A DNA stretch of 64,000 bases from Eutreptiella sp. 'Long Island Sound 2002' (lineage: Eukaryota; Euglenozoa; Euglenophyceae; Eutreptiales; Eutreptiaceae), in NCBI GenBank assembly GCA_964036045.1, contig OZ038380.1, positions 13,289,629 through 13,353,628 of the forward strand, given 5' to 3'. Numbering within the stretch: the first letter of the stretch is position 1; each line of letters opens with the position of its first letter. Both the position numbers and the translations under genes were made by a program. Positions 36,101 through 50,812 of this stretch are shown here, piece by piece. The notes below the pieces were generated by a model. It did not search any database. It was given only the letters and a program-made list of their open reading frames with translations, and had not been told where the DNA came from.

Positions 36101-38339
36101 TATTTCACCCAATGCCAACACCTCAAACCCCCTTTTCAACTGCCCCCATGCCCTCAAAACATATTTCACATAGTGCCAACACCTCACACCCCCTTTTCAA
36201 CTCCCCCCATGCCCTCAAAACACATTTCACACACTGCCAACACCTCAAACCCCCGTTTCAACTGCCCCCATGCCCTCAAAACACATTTCACCCAATGCCA
36301 ACACCTCAAACCCCCTTTTCAACTCACCCCATGCCCTCCAAACATATTTCACCCAGTGCAAACACCTCAAACCCCCTTTTCAACTGCCCCCATGCCCTCA
36401 AAACACATTTCACCCGGTGCCAACACCTCAAACCCCCTTTTCAACTGCCCCCATGCCCTCAAAACACATTTCGCCCAATGCCAACACCTCAAACCCCCTT
36501 TTCAACTTCCCCCATGCCCTCAAAACATATTTTGGCCAATGCCAACACCTCAAACCCCCTTTTCAACTGCCCCGATGCCCTCAAAACACATTTCACACAA
36601 TGCCAACACCTCAAACCCCCGTTTCAACCGCCCCCATGCCCTGAAAACACATTTCACCCACTAGTGCCAACACCTCAAACCCCCTTTTCTACTGCCCCCA
36701 TGCCCTCAAAACATATTTCACCCAATGCCAACACCTCAAACCCCCGTTTCAACTGCCCCCATGCCCTCAAAACACATTTCACACAGTGCCAACACCTCAA
36801 ACCCCCTTTTCAACTGCCCCCATGCCCTGAAAACACATTTCACCCACCAGTGCCAACACCTCAAAACCCCCTTTTCAACTCACCCCATGCCCTCAAAACA
36901 CATTTCACACAGTGCCAACACCACACCCCCCCTTTTCAACTGCCCCCATGCCCTCAAAACATATTTCACCCAGTGCCAACACCTCAAACCCCCGTTTCAA
37001 CTGCCCCCATGCCCTCAAAGCACATTTCACCCAATGCCAACACCTCAAACCCCCTTTTCAACTGCCCCCATGCCCTCAAAACGTATTTCACACAGTGCAA
37101 ACACCTCAAACCCCCGTTTCAAGCCCCCATGCCCTCAAAACATATGTCACACAATGCAAACACCTCAAACCCCCGTTTCAACTGCCCCCATGCCCTCAAA
37201 ACATATTTCACCCAATGCCAACACCTCAAACCCCCTTTTCAGCTGCCCCCATGCCCTCAAAACATATTTCACACAGTGCCAACACCTCACACCCCCTTTT
37301 CAACTCCCCCCATGCCCTCAAAACACATTTCACACACTGCCAACACCTCAAACCCCCTTTTCAACTGCCCCCATGCCCTCAAAACACATTTCACCCAATG
37401 CCAACACCTCAAACCCCCTTTTCAACTCACCCCATGCCCTCAAAACATATTTCACCCAGTGCCAACACCTCAAAACCCCTTTTCAACTGCCCCCATGCCC
37501 TCAAAACACATTTCACACAGTGCCAACACCTCAAACCCCCGTTTCAACTGCCCCCATGCCCTGAAAACACATTTCACCCACCAGTGCCAACACCTCAAAC
37601 CCCCTTTTCAACTCACCCCATGCCCTCAAAACACATTTCACCCAATGCCAACACCTCAAACCCCCTTTTCAACTCACCCCATGCCCTCAAAACACATTTC
37701 ACACAGTGCCAACACCTCAAACCCCCTTTTCATTCACCCCATGCCCTCGAGACATATTTCACACAGTGCCAACACCTCAAACCCCCTTTTCAACTCACCC
37801 CATGCCCTCAAAACACATTTCACACAGTGCCAACACCTCAAACCCCCTTTTCAACTGCCGCCATGCCCTCAAAACATATTTCGCCCAATGCCAACACCTC
37901 AAACCCCCTTTTCAACTGCCCCCATGGCCTCAAAACATATTTCGGCCAGTGCCAACACCTCAAACCCCCTTTTCAACTGCCCCCATGCCCTCAAAACATA
38001 TTTCGCCCAATGCCAACACCTCAAACCCCCTTTTCAACTGCCCCCATGCCCTCAAAACACATTTCACACAATGCCAACACCTCAAACCCCCGTTTCAACT
38101 GCCCCCATGCCCTGAAAACACATTTCACCCACCAATGCCAACACCTCAAACCCCCTTTTCAACTGCCCCGTTGCCCTCAAAACACATTTCACCCAATGCC
38201 AACACCTCAAACCCCCCTTTCAACTCACCCCATGCCCTCAAAACATATTTCACCAAGTGCCAACACCTCAAACCCCCTTTTCAACTGCCCCCATGCCCTC
38301 AAAACACATTTCACACAGTGCCAACACCTCAAACCCCCG

Positions 38340-41300
38340 TTTCAACTGCCCCCATGCCCTGAAAACACATTTCACCCACCAGTGCCAACACCTCAAACCC
38401 CCTTTTCAACTCACCCCATGCCCTCAAAACACATTTCACACAGTGCCAACACCTCCAACCCCCTTTTCAACTCACCCCATGCCCTCAAATCACATTTCAC
38501 ACAGTGCCAACACCTCAAACCCCCTTTTCTACTGCCCCCATGCCCTCAAAACATATTTCACACAGTGCCAACACCTCAAACCCCCTTTTCAACTGCCCCC
38601 ATGCCCTCAAAACACATTTCACACAATGCCAACACCTCAAACCCCCGTTTCAACTGCCCCCATGCCCTGAAAACACATTTCACCCACCAGTGCCAACACC
38701 TCAAACCCCCTTTTCATTCACCCCATGCCCTCAAAACACATTTCACACAGTGCCAACACCTCAAACCCCCTTTTCAACTCACCCCATGCCCTCAAAACAC
38801 ATTTCACATAGTGCCAACACCTCAAACCCCCTTTTCAACTGCCCCCATGCCCTCAAAACATATTTCACCCACTGCCAACACCTCAAACCCCCTTTTCAAC
38901 TGCCCCCATGCCCTCCAAACATATTTCACACAGTGCCAACACCTCACACCCCCTTTTCAACTCCCCCCATGCCCTCAAAACACATTTCACACACTGCCAA
39001 CACCTCAAACCCCCTTTTCAACTGCCCCCATGCCCTCAAAACACATTTCACCCAATGCCAACACCTCAAACCCCCTTTTCAACTCACCCCATGCCCTCAA
39101 AACATATTTCACCCAGTGCCAACACCTCAAACCCCCTTTTCAACTGCCCCCATGCCCTCAAAACACATTACACACAGTGCCAACACCTCAAACCCCCGTT
39201 TCAACTGCCCCCATGCCCTGAAAACACATTTCACCCACCAGTGCCAACACCTCAAACCCCCTTTTCAACTCACCCCATGCCCTCAAAACACATTTCACAC
39301 GGTGCCAACACCTCAAACCCCCTTTTCAACTCACCCCATGCCCTCAAAACATATTTCACACAGTGCCAACACCTCAAACCCCCTTTTCAACTGCCCCCAT
39401 GCCCTCAAAACATATTTCACACAGTGCCAACACCTCAAACCCCCTTTTCAACTGCCCCCATGCCCTCAAAACATATTTCACACAATGCCAACACCTCAAA
39501 CCCCCTTTTCAACTGCCCCCATGCCCTCAAAACACATTTCACACAATGCCAACACCTCAAACCCCCTTTTCAACTGCCCCCATGCCCTCAAAACACATTT
39601 CACACAATGCCAACACCTCAAAGCCCCTTTTCAACTGCCCCCATGCCCTCAAAACACATTTCACCCACCAGTGCCAACACCTCGAACCCCCTTTTCATTC
39701 ACCCCATGCCCTCAAAACACATTTCACACAGTGCCCACACCTCAAACCCCCTTTTCAACTCACCCCATGCCCTCAAAACACATTTCACACAGTGCCAACA
39801 CCTCAAACCCCCTTTTCAACTGCCCCCATGCCCTCAAAACACATTTCACCCACCAGTGCCAACACCTCGAACCCCCTTTTCATTCACCCCATGCCCTCAA
39901 AACACATTTCACACAGTGCCCACACCTCAAACCCCCTTTTCAACTCACCCCATGCCCTCAAAACACATTTCACACAGTGCCAACACCTCAAACCCCCTTT
40001 TCAACTGCCCCCATGCCCTCAAAACATATTTCGCCCAATGCCAACACCTCAAACCCCCTTTTCAACCGCCCCCATGGCCTCAAAACACATTTCACACAGT
40101 GCCAAAACCTCAAACCCCCGTTTCAACTGCCCCCATGCCCTGAAAACACATTTCACCCACCAGTGCCAACACCTCAAACCCCCTTTTCAACTCACCCCAT
40201 GCCCTCAAAACATATTTCACCAAGTGCCAACACCTCAAACCCCCTTTTCAACTGCCCCCATGCCCTCAAAACACATTTCACACAGTGCCAAAACCTCAAA
40301 CCCCCGTTTCAACTGCCCCCATGCCCTGAAAACACATTTCACCCACCAGTGCCAACACCTCAAACCCCCTTTTCAACTCACCCCATGCCCTCAAAACACA
40401 TTTCACACAGTGCCAACACCTCCAACCCCCTTTTCAACTCACCCCATGCCCTCAAAACACATTTCACACAGTGCCAACACCTCAAACCCCCTTTTCTACT
40501 GCCCCCATGCCCTCAAAACATATTTCACACAGTGCCAACACCTCAAACCCCCTTTTCAACTGACCCCATGCCCTCAAAACACATTTCACACAATGCCAAC
40601 ACCTCAAACCCCCGTTTCAACTGCCCCCATGCCCTGAAAACACATTTCACCCACCAGTGCCAACACCTCAAACCCCCTTTTCATTCACCCCATGCCCTCA
40701 AAACACATTTCACACAGTGCCAACACCTCAAACCCCCTTTTCAACTCACCCCATGCCCTCAAAACACATTTCACACAGTGCCAACACCTCAAACCCCCTT
40801 TTCAACTGCCCCCATGCCCTCAAAACATATTTCACACAGTGCCAACACCTCAAACCCCCTTTTCAACTGCCCCCATGCCCTCAAAACACAATTCGCCCAA
40901 TGCCAACACCTCAAACCCCCTTTTCAACTGCCCCCATGCCCTCAAAACATATTTCGGCCAGTGCCAACACCTCAAACCCCCTTTTCAACTGCCCCCATGC
41001 CCTCAAAACACATTTCACCCAGTGCCAACACCTCGAACCCCCGTTTCAACTGCCCCCATGCCCTCAAAACATATTTCATCCAGTGCCAACACCTCAAACC
41101 CCCTTTTCAACTGCCCCCATGCCCTCAAAACACATTTCACCCAATGCCAACACCTCAAACCCCCGTTTCAACTGCCCCCATGCCCTGAAAACATATTTCA
41201 CCCAATGCCAACACCTCAAACCCCCTTTTCAACTGCCCCCATGCCCTCAAAACACATTTCACCCAATGCCAACACCTCAAACCCCCTTTTCAACTCACCC

Positions 41301-44300
41301 CATGCCCTCAAAACATATTTCACCCAGTGCCAACACCTCAAACCCCCGTTTCAACTGCCCCCATGCCCTCAAAACATATTTCACACAGTGCCAACACCTC
41401 AAACCCCCTTTTCAACTGCCCCCATGCCCTGAAAACACATTTCACCCACCAGTGCCAACACCTCAAACCCCCTTTTCAACTCACCCCATGCCCTCAAAAC
41501 ACATTTCACACAGTGCCAACACCTCAAACCCCCGTTTCAACTGCCCCCATGCCCTGAAAACACATTTCACCCACCAGTGCCAACACCTCAAACCCCCTTT
41601 TCATTCACCCCATGCCCTCAAAACACATTTCACACAGTGCCAACACCTCAAACCCCCTTTTCAACTCACCCCATGCCCTCAAAACACATTTCACACAGTG
41701 CCAACACCTCAAACCCCCTTTTCAACTGCCCCCATGCCCTCAAAACATATTTCACACAGTGCCAACACCTCAAACCCCCTTTTCAACTGCCCCCATGCCC
41801 TCAAAACACAATTCGCCCAATGCCAACACCTCAAACCCCCTTTTCAACTGCCCCCATGCCCTCAAAACATATTTCGGCCAGTGCCAACACCTCAAACCCC
41901 CTTTTCAACTGCCCCCATGCCCTCAAAACACATTTCACCCAGTGCCAACACCTCGAACCCCCGTTTCAACTGCCCCCATGCCCTCAAAACATATTTCATC
42001 CAGTGCCAACACCTCAAACCCCCTTTTCAACTGCCCCCATGCCCTCAAAACACATTTCACCCAATGCCAACACCTCAAACCCCCGTTTCAACTGCCCCCA
42101 TGCCCTGAAAACATATTTCACCCAATGCCAACACCTCAAACCCCCTTTTCAACTGCCCCCATGCCCTCAAAACACATTTCACCCAATGCCAACACCTCAA
42201 ACCCCCTTTTCAACTCACCCCATGCCCTCAAAACATATTTCACCCAGTGCCAACACCTCAAACCCCCGTTTCAACTGCCCCCATGCCCTCAAAACATATT
42301 TCACACAGTGCCAACACCTCAAACCCCCTTTTCAACTGCCCCCATGCCCTGAAAACACATTTCACCCACCAGTGCCAACACCTCAAACCCCCTTTTCAAC
42401 TCACCCCATGCCCTCAAAACACATTTCACACAGTGCCAACACCTCCAACCCCCTTTTCAACTCACCCCATGCCCTCAAATCACATTTCACACAGTGCCAA
42501 CACCTCAAACCCCCTTTTCTACTGCCCCCATGCCCTCAAAACATATTTCACACAGTGCCAACACCTCAAACCCCCTTTTCAACTGCCCCCATGCCCTCAA
42601 AACACATTTCACACAATGCCAACACCTCAAACCCCCGTTTCAACTGCCCCCATGCCCTGAAAACACATTTCACCCACCAGTGCCAACACCTCAAACCCCC
42701 TTTTCATTCACCCCATGCCCTCAAAACACATTTCACACAGTGCCAACACCTCAAACCCCCTTTTCAACTCACCCCATGCCCTCAAAACACATTTCACATA
42801 GTGCCAACACCTCAAACCCCCTTTTCAACTGCCCCCATGCCCTCAAAACATATTTCACCCACTGCCAACACCTCAAACCCCCTTTTCAACTGCCCCCATG
42901 CCCTCCAAACATATTTCACACAGTGCCAACACCTCACACCCCCTTTTCAACTCCCCCCATGCCCTCAAAACACATTTCACACACTGCCAACACCTCAAAC
43001 CCCCTTTTCAACTGCCCCCATGCCCTCAAAACACATTTCACCCAATGCCAACACCTCAAACCCCCTTTTCAACTCACCCCATGCCCTCAAAACATATTTC
43101 ACCCAGTGCCAACACCTCAAACCCCCTTTTCAACTGCCCCCATGCCCTCAAAACACATTACACACAGTGCCAACACCTCAAACCCCCGTTTCAACTGCCC
43201 CCATGCCCTGAAAACACATTTCACCCACCAGTGCCAACACCTCAAACCCCCTTTTCAACTCACCCCATGCCCTCAAAACACATTTCACACGGTGCCAACA
43301 CCTCAAACCCCCTTTTCAACTCACCCCATGCCCTCAAAACATATTTCACACAGTGCCAACACCTCAAACCCCCTTTTCAACTGCCCCCATGCCCTCAAAA
43401 CATATTTCACACAGTGCCAACACCTCAAACCCCCTTTTCAACTGCCCCCATGCCCTCAAAACATATTTCACACAATGCCAACACCTCAAACCCCCTTTTC
43501 AACTGCCCCCATGCCCTCAAAACACATTTCACACAATGCCAACACCTCAAACCCCCTTTTCAACTGCCCCCATGCCCTCAAAACACATTTCACACAATGC
43601 CAACACCTCAAAGCCCCTTTTCAACTGCCCCCATGCCCTCAAAACACATTTCACCCACCAGTGCCAACACCTCGAACCCCCTTTTCATTCACCCCATGCC
43701 CTCAAAACACATTTCACACAGTGCCCACACCTCAAACCCCCTTTTCAACTCACCCCATGCCCTCAAAACACATTTCACACAGTGCCAACACCTCAAACCC
43801 CCTTTTCAACTGCCCCCATGCCCTCAAAACACATTTCACCCACCAGTGCCAACACCTCGAACCCCCTTTTCATTCACCCCATGCCCTCAAAACACATTTC
43901 ACACAGTGCCCACACCTCAAACCCCCTTTTCAACTCACCCCATGCCCTCAAAACACATTTCACACAGTGCCAACACCTCAAACCCCCTTTTCAACTGCCC
44001 CCATGCCCTCAAAACATATTTCGCCCAATGCCAACACCTCAAACCCCCTTTTCAACCGCCCCCATGGCCTCAAAACACATTTCACACAGTGCCAAAACCT
44101 CAAACCCCCGTTTCAACTGCCCCCATGCCCTGAAAACACATTTCACCCACCAGTGCCAACACCTCAAACCCCCTTTTCAACTCACCCCATGCCCTCAAAA
44201 CATATTTCACCAAGTGCCAACACCTCAAACCCCCTTTTCAACTGCCCCCATGCCCTCAAAACACATTTCACACAGTGCCAAAACCTCAAACCCCCGTTTC

Positions 44301-45500
44301 AACTGCCCCCATGCCCTGAAAACACATTTCACCCACCAGTGCCAACACCTCAAACCCCCTTTTCAACTCACCCCATGCCCTCAAAACACATTTCACACAG
44401 TGCCAACACCTCCAACCCCCTTTTCAACTCACCCCATGCCCTCAAAACACATTTCACACAGTGCCAACACCTCAAACCCCCTTTTCTACTGCCCCCATGC
44501 CCTCAAAACATATTTCACACAGTGCCAACACCTCAAACCCCCTTTTCAACTGACCCCATGCCCTCAAAACACATTTCACACAATGCCAACACCTCAAACC
44601 CCCGTTTCAACTGCCCCCATGCCCTGAAAACACATTTCACCCACCAGTGCCAACACCTCAAACCCCCTTTTCATTCACCCCATGCCCTCAAAACACATTT
44701 CACACAGTGCCAACACCTCAAACCCCCTTTTCAACTCACCCCATGCCCTCAAAACACATTTCACACAGTGCCAACACCTCAAACCCCCTTTTCAACTGCC
44801 CCCATGCCCTCAAAACATATTTCACACAGTGCCAACACCTCAAACCCCCTTTTCAACTGCCCCCATGCCCTCAAAACACAATTCGCCCAATGCCAACACC
44901 TCAAACCCCCTTTTCAACTGCCCCCATGCCCTCAAAACATATTTCGGCCAGTGCCAACACCTCAAACCCCCTTTTCAACTGCCCCCATGCCCTCAAAACA
45001 CATTTCACCCAGTGCCAACACCTCGAACCCCCGTTTCAACTGCCCCCATGCCCTCAAAACATATTTCATCCAGTGCCAACACCTCAAACCCCCTTTTCAA
45101 CTGCCCCCATGCCCTCAAAACACATTTCACCCAATGCCAACACCTCAAACCCCCGTTTCAACTGCCCCCATGCCCTGAAAACATATTTCACCCAATGCCA
45201 ACACCTCAAACCCCCTTTTCAACTGCCCCCATGCCCTCAAAACACATTTCACCCAATGCCAACACCTCAAACCCCCTTTTCAACTCACCCCATGCCCTCA
45301 AAACATATTTCACCCAGTGCCAACACCTCAAACCCCCGTTTCAACTGCCCCCATGCCCTCAAAACATATTTCACACAGTGCCAACACCTCAAACCCCCTT
45401 TTCAACTGCCCCCATGCCCTGAAAACACATTTCACCCACCAGTGCCAACACCTCAAACCCCCTTTTCAACTCACCCCATGCCCTCAAAACACATTTCACA
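38340..45500 (+). repeat. Higher-order duplication in the array, offset 3,990 bp
   Basis: About 3.2 kb from 38,340 to 41,510 recurs almost base for base at 42,330-45,500. Marker variants such as CTCAAATCACATTTC (38,486 and 42,476) and AACACATTACACACAG (39,163 and 43,153) confirm the offset. Within it, about 40,580-41,520 is repeated at 41,500-42,440 with offset 920. Confidence 0.88.
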
Positions 45501-48340
45501 CAGTGCCAACACCTCCAACCCCCTTTTCAACTCACCCCATGCCCTCAAAACACATTTCACACAGTGCCAACACCTCAAACCCCCTTTTCAACTGCCCCCA
45601 TGCCCTCAAAACATATTTCACACAGTGCCAACACCTCAAACCCCCTTTTCAACTGACCCCATGCCCTCAAAACACATTTCACACAATGCCAACACCTCAA
45701 ACCCCCGTTTCAACTGCCCCCATGCCCTGAAAACACATTTCACCCACCAGTGCCAACACCTCAAACCCCCTTTTCTACTGCCCCCATGCCCTCAAAACAT
45801 ATTTCACACAGTGCCAACACCTCAAACCCCCTTTTCAACTGCCCCCATGCCCTCAAAACACATTTCACACAATGCCAACACCTCAAACCCCCGTTTCAAC
45901 TGCCCCCATGCCCTGAAAACACATTTCACCCACCAGTGCCAACACCTCAAACCCCCTTTTCATTCACCCCATGCCCTGAAAACACATTTCACCCACCAGT
46001 GCCAACACCTCAAACCCCCTTTTCATTCACCCCATGCCCTCAAAACACATTTCACACAGTGCCAACACCTCAAACCCCCTTTTTAACTGCCCCCATGCCG
46101 TCAAAACACATTTCACCCAGTGCCAACACCTCAAACCCCCGTTTCAACTGCCCTCATGCCCTCAAAACATATTTCACCCAATGCCAACACCTCAAACCCC
46201 CTTTTCAACTCACCCCATGCCCTCAAAACACATTTCACCCAGTGCCAACACCTCAAACCCCCTTTTCAACTCACCCCATGCCCTCAAAACACATTTCACC
46301 CAGTGCCAACACCTCAAACCCCCGTTTCAACTGCCCCCATGCCCTGAAAACACATTTCACCCACCAGTGCCAACACCTCAAACCCCCTTTTCATTCACCC
46401 CATGCCCTGAAAACACATTTCACCCACCAGTGCCAACACCTCAAACCCCCTTTTCATTCACCCCATGCCCTCAAAACACATTTCACACAGTGCCAACACC
46501 TCAAACCCCCTTTTTAACTGCCCCCATGCCGTCAAAACACATTTCACCCAGTGCCAACACCTCAAACCCCCGTTTCAACTGCCCTCATGCCCTCAAAACA
46601 TATTTCACCCAATGCCAACACCTCAAACCCCCTTTTCAACTGCCCCCATGCCCACAAAACACATTTCACCCAGTGCCAACACCTCAAACCCCCTTTTCAA
46701 CTGCCCCCATGCCCTCAAAACATATTTCGGCCAGTGCCAACACCTCAAACCCCCTTTTCAACTGCCCCCATGCCCTCAAAACACATTTCACCCAGTGCCA
46801 ACACCTCGAACCCCCGTTTCAACTGCCCCCATGCCCTCAAAACATATTTCATCCAGTGCCAACACCTCAAACCCCCTTTTCAACTGCCCCCATGCCCTCA
46901 AAACACATTTCACCCAATGCCAACACCTCAAACCCCCGTTTCAACTGCCCCCATGCCCTGAAAACATATTTCACCCAATGCCAACACCTCAAACCCCCTT
47001 TTCAACTGCCCCCATGCCCTCAAAACACATTTCACCCAATGCCAACACCTCAAACCCCCTTTTCAACTCACCCCATGCCCTCAAAACATATTTCACCCAG
47101 TGCCAACACCTCAAACCCCCGTTTCAACTGCCCCCATGCCCTCAAAACATATTTCACACAGTGCCAACACCTCAAACCCCCTTTTCAACTGCCCCCATGC
47201 CCTGAAAACACATTTCACCCACCAGTGCCAACACCTCAAACCCCCTTTTCAACTCACCCCATGCCCTCAAAACACATTTCACACAGTGCCAACACCTCCA
47301 ACCCCCTTTTCAACTCACCCCATGCCCTCAAAACACATTTCACACAGTGCCAACACCTCAAACCCCCTTTTCAACTGCCCCCATGCCCTCAAAACATATT
47401 TCACACAGTGCCAACACCTCAAACCCCCTTTTCAACTGACCCCATGCCCTCAAAACACATTTCACACAATGCCAACACCTCAAACCCCCGTTTCAACTGC
47501 CCCCATGCCCTGAAAACACATTTCACCCACCAGTGCCAACACCTCAAACCCCCTTTTCTACTGCCCCCATGCCCTCAAAACATATTTCACACAGTGCCAA
47601 CACCTCAAACCCCCTTTTCAACTGCCCCCATGCCCTCAAAACACATTTCACACAATCCCAACACCTCAAACCCCCGTTTCAACTGCCCCCATGCCCTGAA
47701 AACACATTTCACCCACCAGTGCCAACACCTCAAACCCCCTTTTCATTCACCCCATGCCCTGAAAACACATTTCACCCACCAGTGCCAACACCTCAAACCC
47801 CCTTTTCATTCACCCCATGCCCTCAAAACACATTTCACACAGTGCCAACACCTCAAACCCCCTTTTTAACTGCCCCCATGCCGTCAAAACACATTTCACC
47901 CAGTGCCAACACCTCAAACCCCCGTTTCAACTGCCCTCATGCCCTCAAAACATATTTCACCCAATGCCAACACCTCAAACCCCCTTTTCAACTCACCCCA
48001 TGCCCTCAAAACACATTTCACCCAGTGCCAACACCTCAAACCCCCTTTTCAACTCACCCCATGCCCTCAAAACACATTTCACCCAGTGCCAACACCTCAA
48101 ACCCCCGTTTCAACTGCCCCCATGCCCTGAAAACACATTTCACCCACCAGTGCCAACACCTCAAACCCCCTTTTCATTCACCCCATGCCCTGAAAACACA
48201 TTTCACCCACCAGTGCCAACACCTCAAACCCCCTTTTCATTCACCCCATGCCCTCAAAACACATTTCACACAGTGCCAACACCTCAAACCCCCTTTTTAA
48301 CTGCCCCCATGCCGTCAAAACACATTTCACCCAGTGCCAA
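45200..48340 (+). repeat. Higher-order duplication in the array, offset 1,783 bp
   Basis: About 1.3 kb from 45,310-46,560 recurs at 47,090-48,340. A shorter step of 431 bp repeats the CCCCCTTTTTAACTGCC block (46,077, 46,508, 47,860 and 48,291). Confidence 0.85.
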
Positions 48341-50088
48341 CACCTCAAACCCCCGTTTCAACTGCCCTCATGCCCTCAAAACATATTTCACCCAATGCCA
48401 ACACCTCAAACCCCCTTTTCAACTGCCCCCATGCCCACAAAACACATTTCACCCAGTGCCAACACCTCAAACCCCCTTTTCTACTGCCCCCATGCCCTCA
48501 AAACACATTTCACCCAATGCCAACACCTCAAACCCCCTTTTCAACTGCCCCCATGCCCTCAAAACATATTCCACCCAATGCCAACACCTCAAACCCCCTT
48601 TTCAACTGCCCCCATGCCCACAAAACACATTTCACCCAGTGCCAACACCTCAAACCCCCTTTTCTACTGCCCCCATGCCCTCAAAACACATTTCACCCAG
48701 TGCCAACACCTCAAACCCCCTTTTCAACTGCCCCCATGCCCTCAAAACACATTTCACCCAGTGCCAACACCTCAAACCCCCTTTTCAACTGCCCCCATGC
48801 CCTCAAAAGACATTTCGGCCAGTGCCAACACCTCAAACCCCCTTTTCAACTGCCCCCATGCCCTCAAAACGCATTTCACCCAATGCCAACACCTCAAACC
48901 CCCTTTTCAACTGCCCCCATGCCCACAAAACACATTTCACCCAGTGCCAACACCTCAAACCCCCTTTTCTACTGCCCCCATGCCCTCAAAACACATTTCA
49001 CCCAGTGCCAACACCTCAAACCCCCTTTTCAACTGCCCCCATGCCCACAAAACACATTTCACCCAGTGCCAACACCTCAAACCCCCTTTTCTACTGCCCC
49101 CATGCCCTCAAAACACATTTCACCCAGTGCCAACACCTCAAACCCCCTTTTCAACTGCCCCCATGCCCTCAAAACACATTTCACCCAGTGCCAACACCTC
49201 AAACCCCCTTAACTGCCCTCATGCCCTCAAAACATAATTCATCCAGTGCCAACACCTCAAACCCCCTTTGCAATTGCCCCGATGCCCTCCAAACACATTT
49301 CACCCAGTGCCAACACCTCAAACCCCCTTTTCAACTGCCCCCGTGCCCTCAAAACACATTTCGCCCAATGCCAACACCTCAAACCCCCTTTTCAACTGGC
49401 CCCATGCCCTCAAAACATAGTTCACACAGTGCCAACACCTCAAACCCCCTTTTTAACTGCCCCCATGCCCTCAAAACACATTTCAGCCAGTGCCAACACC
49501 TCAAACCCCCTTTTCAACCGCCCTCATGCCCTCAAAACATATTTCACCCAGTGCCAACACCTCAAACCCCCTTTTCAACTGCCCCCATGCCCTCAAAACA
49601 TATTTCACCCAATGCCAACACCTCAAACCCCCTTTTCAACTGCCCCCATGCCCTCAAAACACATTTCACCCACCAGTGCCAACACCTCAAACCCCCTTTT
49701 CAACTGCCCCCATGCCCTCAAAAGACATTTCGGCCAGTGCCAACACCTCAAACCCCCTTTTCAACTGCCCCCATGCCCTCAAAACGCATTTCACCCAATG
49801 CCAACACCTCAAACCCCCTTTTCAACTGCCCCCATGCCCACAAAACACATTTCACCCAGTGCCAACACCTCAAACCCCCGTTTCAACTGCCCCCATGCCC
49901 TCAAAAGACATTTCGGCCAGTGCCAACACCTCAAACCCCCTTTTCAACTGCCCCCATGCCCTCAAAACGCATTTCACCCAATGCCAACACCTCAAACCCC
50001 CTTTTCAACTGCCCCCATGCCCACAAAACACATTTCACCCAGTGCCAACACCTCAAACCTCCTTCTCAACTTGTTGCATGCCGACAAT

Positions 50089-50812
50089 ATACGACTACGC
50101 CCGTGGCTTTGTATCATGTCATGGCTCGTTTAGACGTGGTCGTTGATGGCCGCCCAGGTTTCACTGCCCGGCAATTTCTATTGCTTTTTTTTGTAGGTTC
50201 GCGCTTCCAGTTCCTGTAGGGGCGTTTTCTGCTGTTTTTCCTTGACTACCCAAACTGGCATTCGTGGGCGCCGTCATGCCTTACAATCCCAGCACCCAGC
50301 GGTAGGGCGCTCGTTTGGATAGCAGGGATCAAACCTAGCATGAGACTCTGCTTTCAGACCTTCTGGACATACACGATTGGGTACAATGGAGAATATGCAC
50401 AAAGTGGAAAATGTACACAGGACAATGAAATGGGCAGAAGTTGCTTAGGGTATGCGTTGGGGCTGCAACTTTGGTGCTGAATTATCCTTCGAAACAGAGC
50501 AAGAAAAAGCGTGACGGCGTCCAGCAGTGGTTGACGGCGTCCTGCAGACATTTCCAGCAGCTGGACGTACAACGCCGCGTGGCCTGGCGAACAGTGGTGC
50601 CACACCAGTCGCCGACTGGTGTGCTGCGTCTCGATTGGGATGGAGGTGGTGGGCATGGGCATCAATCGGGCCTTGTCTAGAACAGGGGGTCTTGTTGTGC
50701 CAATACCGGCTCAGAAAAAGTGTATCTAAACGTGTCATAGCATTGGGGTCTATGGTGATGTGTAACCTGACCATGACCGGAATACCTAAGCTCTCGGGCA
50801 TGGATGCATGTA
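50089..50812. other. Unique spacer between array and right 726-bp repeat
   Basis: The last monomer decays at about 50,060-50,088. The spacer has broken ORFs; one plus-strand piece near 50,470-50,680 (CRHFQQLDVQRRVAWRTVV) looks protein-like but is unrecognised. At 50,290-50,340 CAGCGGTAGGGCGCTCG and GGATCAAACC resemble tRNA A- and B-boxes. Confidence 0.4.

Larger units (their letters stand above)
24072..50088 (+). repeat. 26-kb satellite array, 61-bp monomer, about 425 copies
   Basis: The monomer has the blocks CCTCAAACCCCCTTTTCAAC, TGCCCCCATGCCCTCAAAAC and A(T/C)ATTTCACCCA(G/A)TGCCAACA. Variants include TCACCCCATG for TGCCCCCATG, CCCGTTTCAAC, CCTGAAAAC, and a 64-bp form with CACCCACCAGTGCC. 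The plus strand is C-rich and G-poor. Because 61 = 3x20+1, each frame cycles through the monomer, giving a 61-residue peptide repeat; the monomer has no plus-strand stop, so ORFs up to 1,278 codons appear in all three plus frames. Stops come only from variants (CTGAAAAC, ACTGACC). This is best read as satellite DNA and not as a gene. Confidence 0.97.

Noticed and set aside
24072-50088. CRISPR array
   Set aside because: The units are contiguous 61-bp near-copies without unique spacers, and the genome is eukaryotic.
24072-50219. Dozens of long plus-strand ORFs (up to 1,278 codons) as a family of repeat proteins
   Set aside because: All three plus frames are open at once and the ORFs overlap fully. 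They follow from a stop-free 61-bp satellite monomer, with no start context, introns or unique domain.
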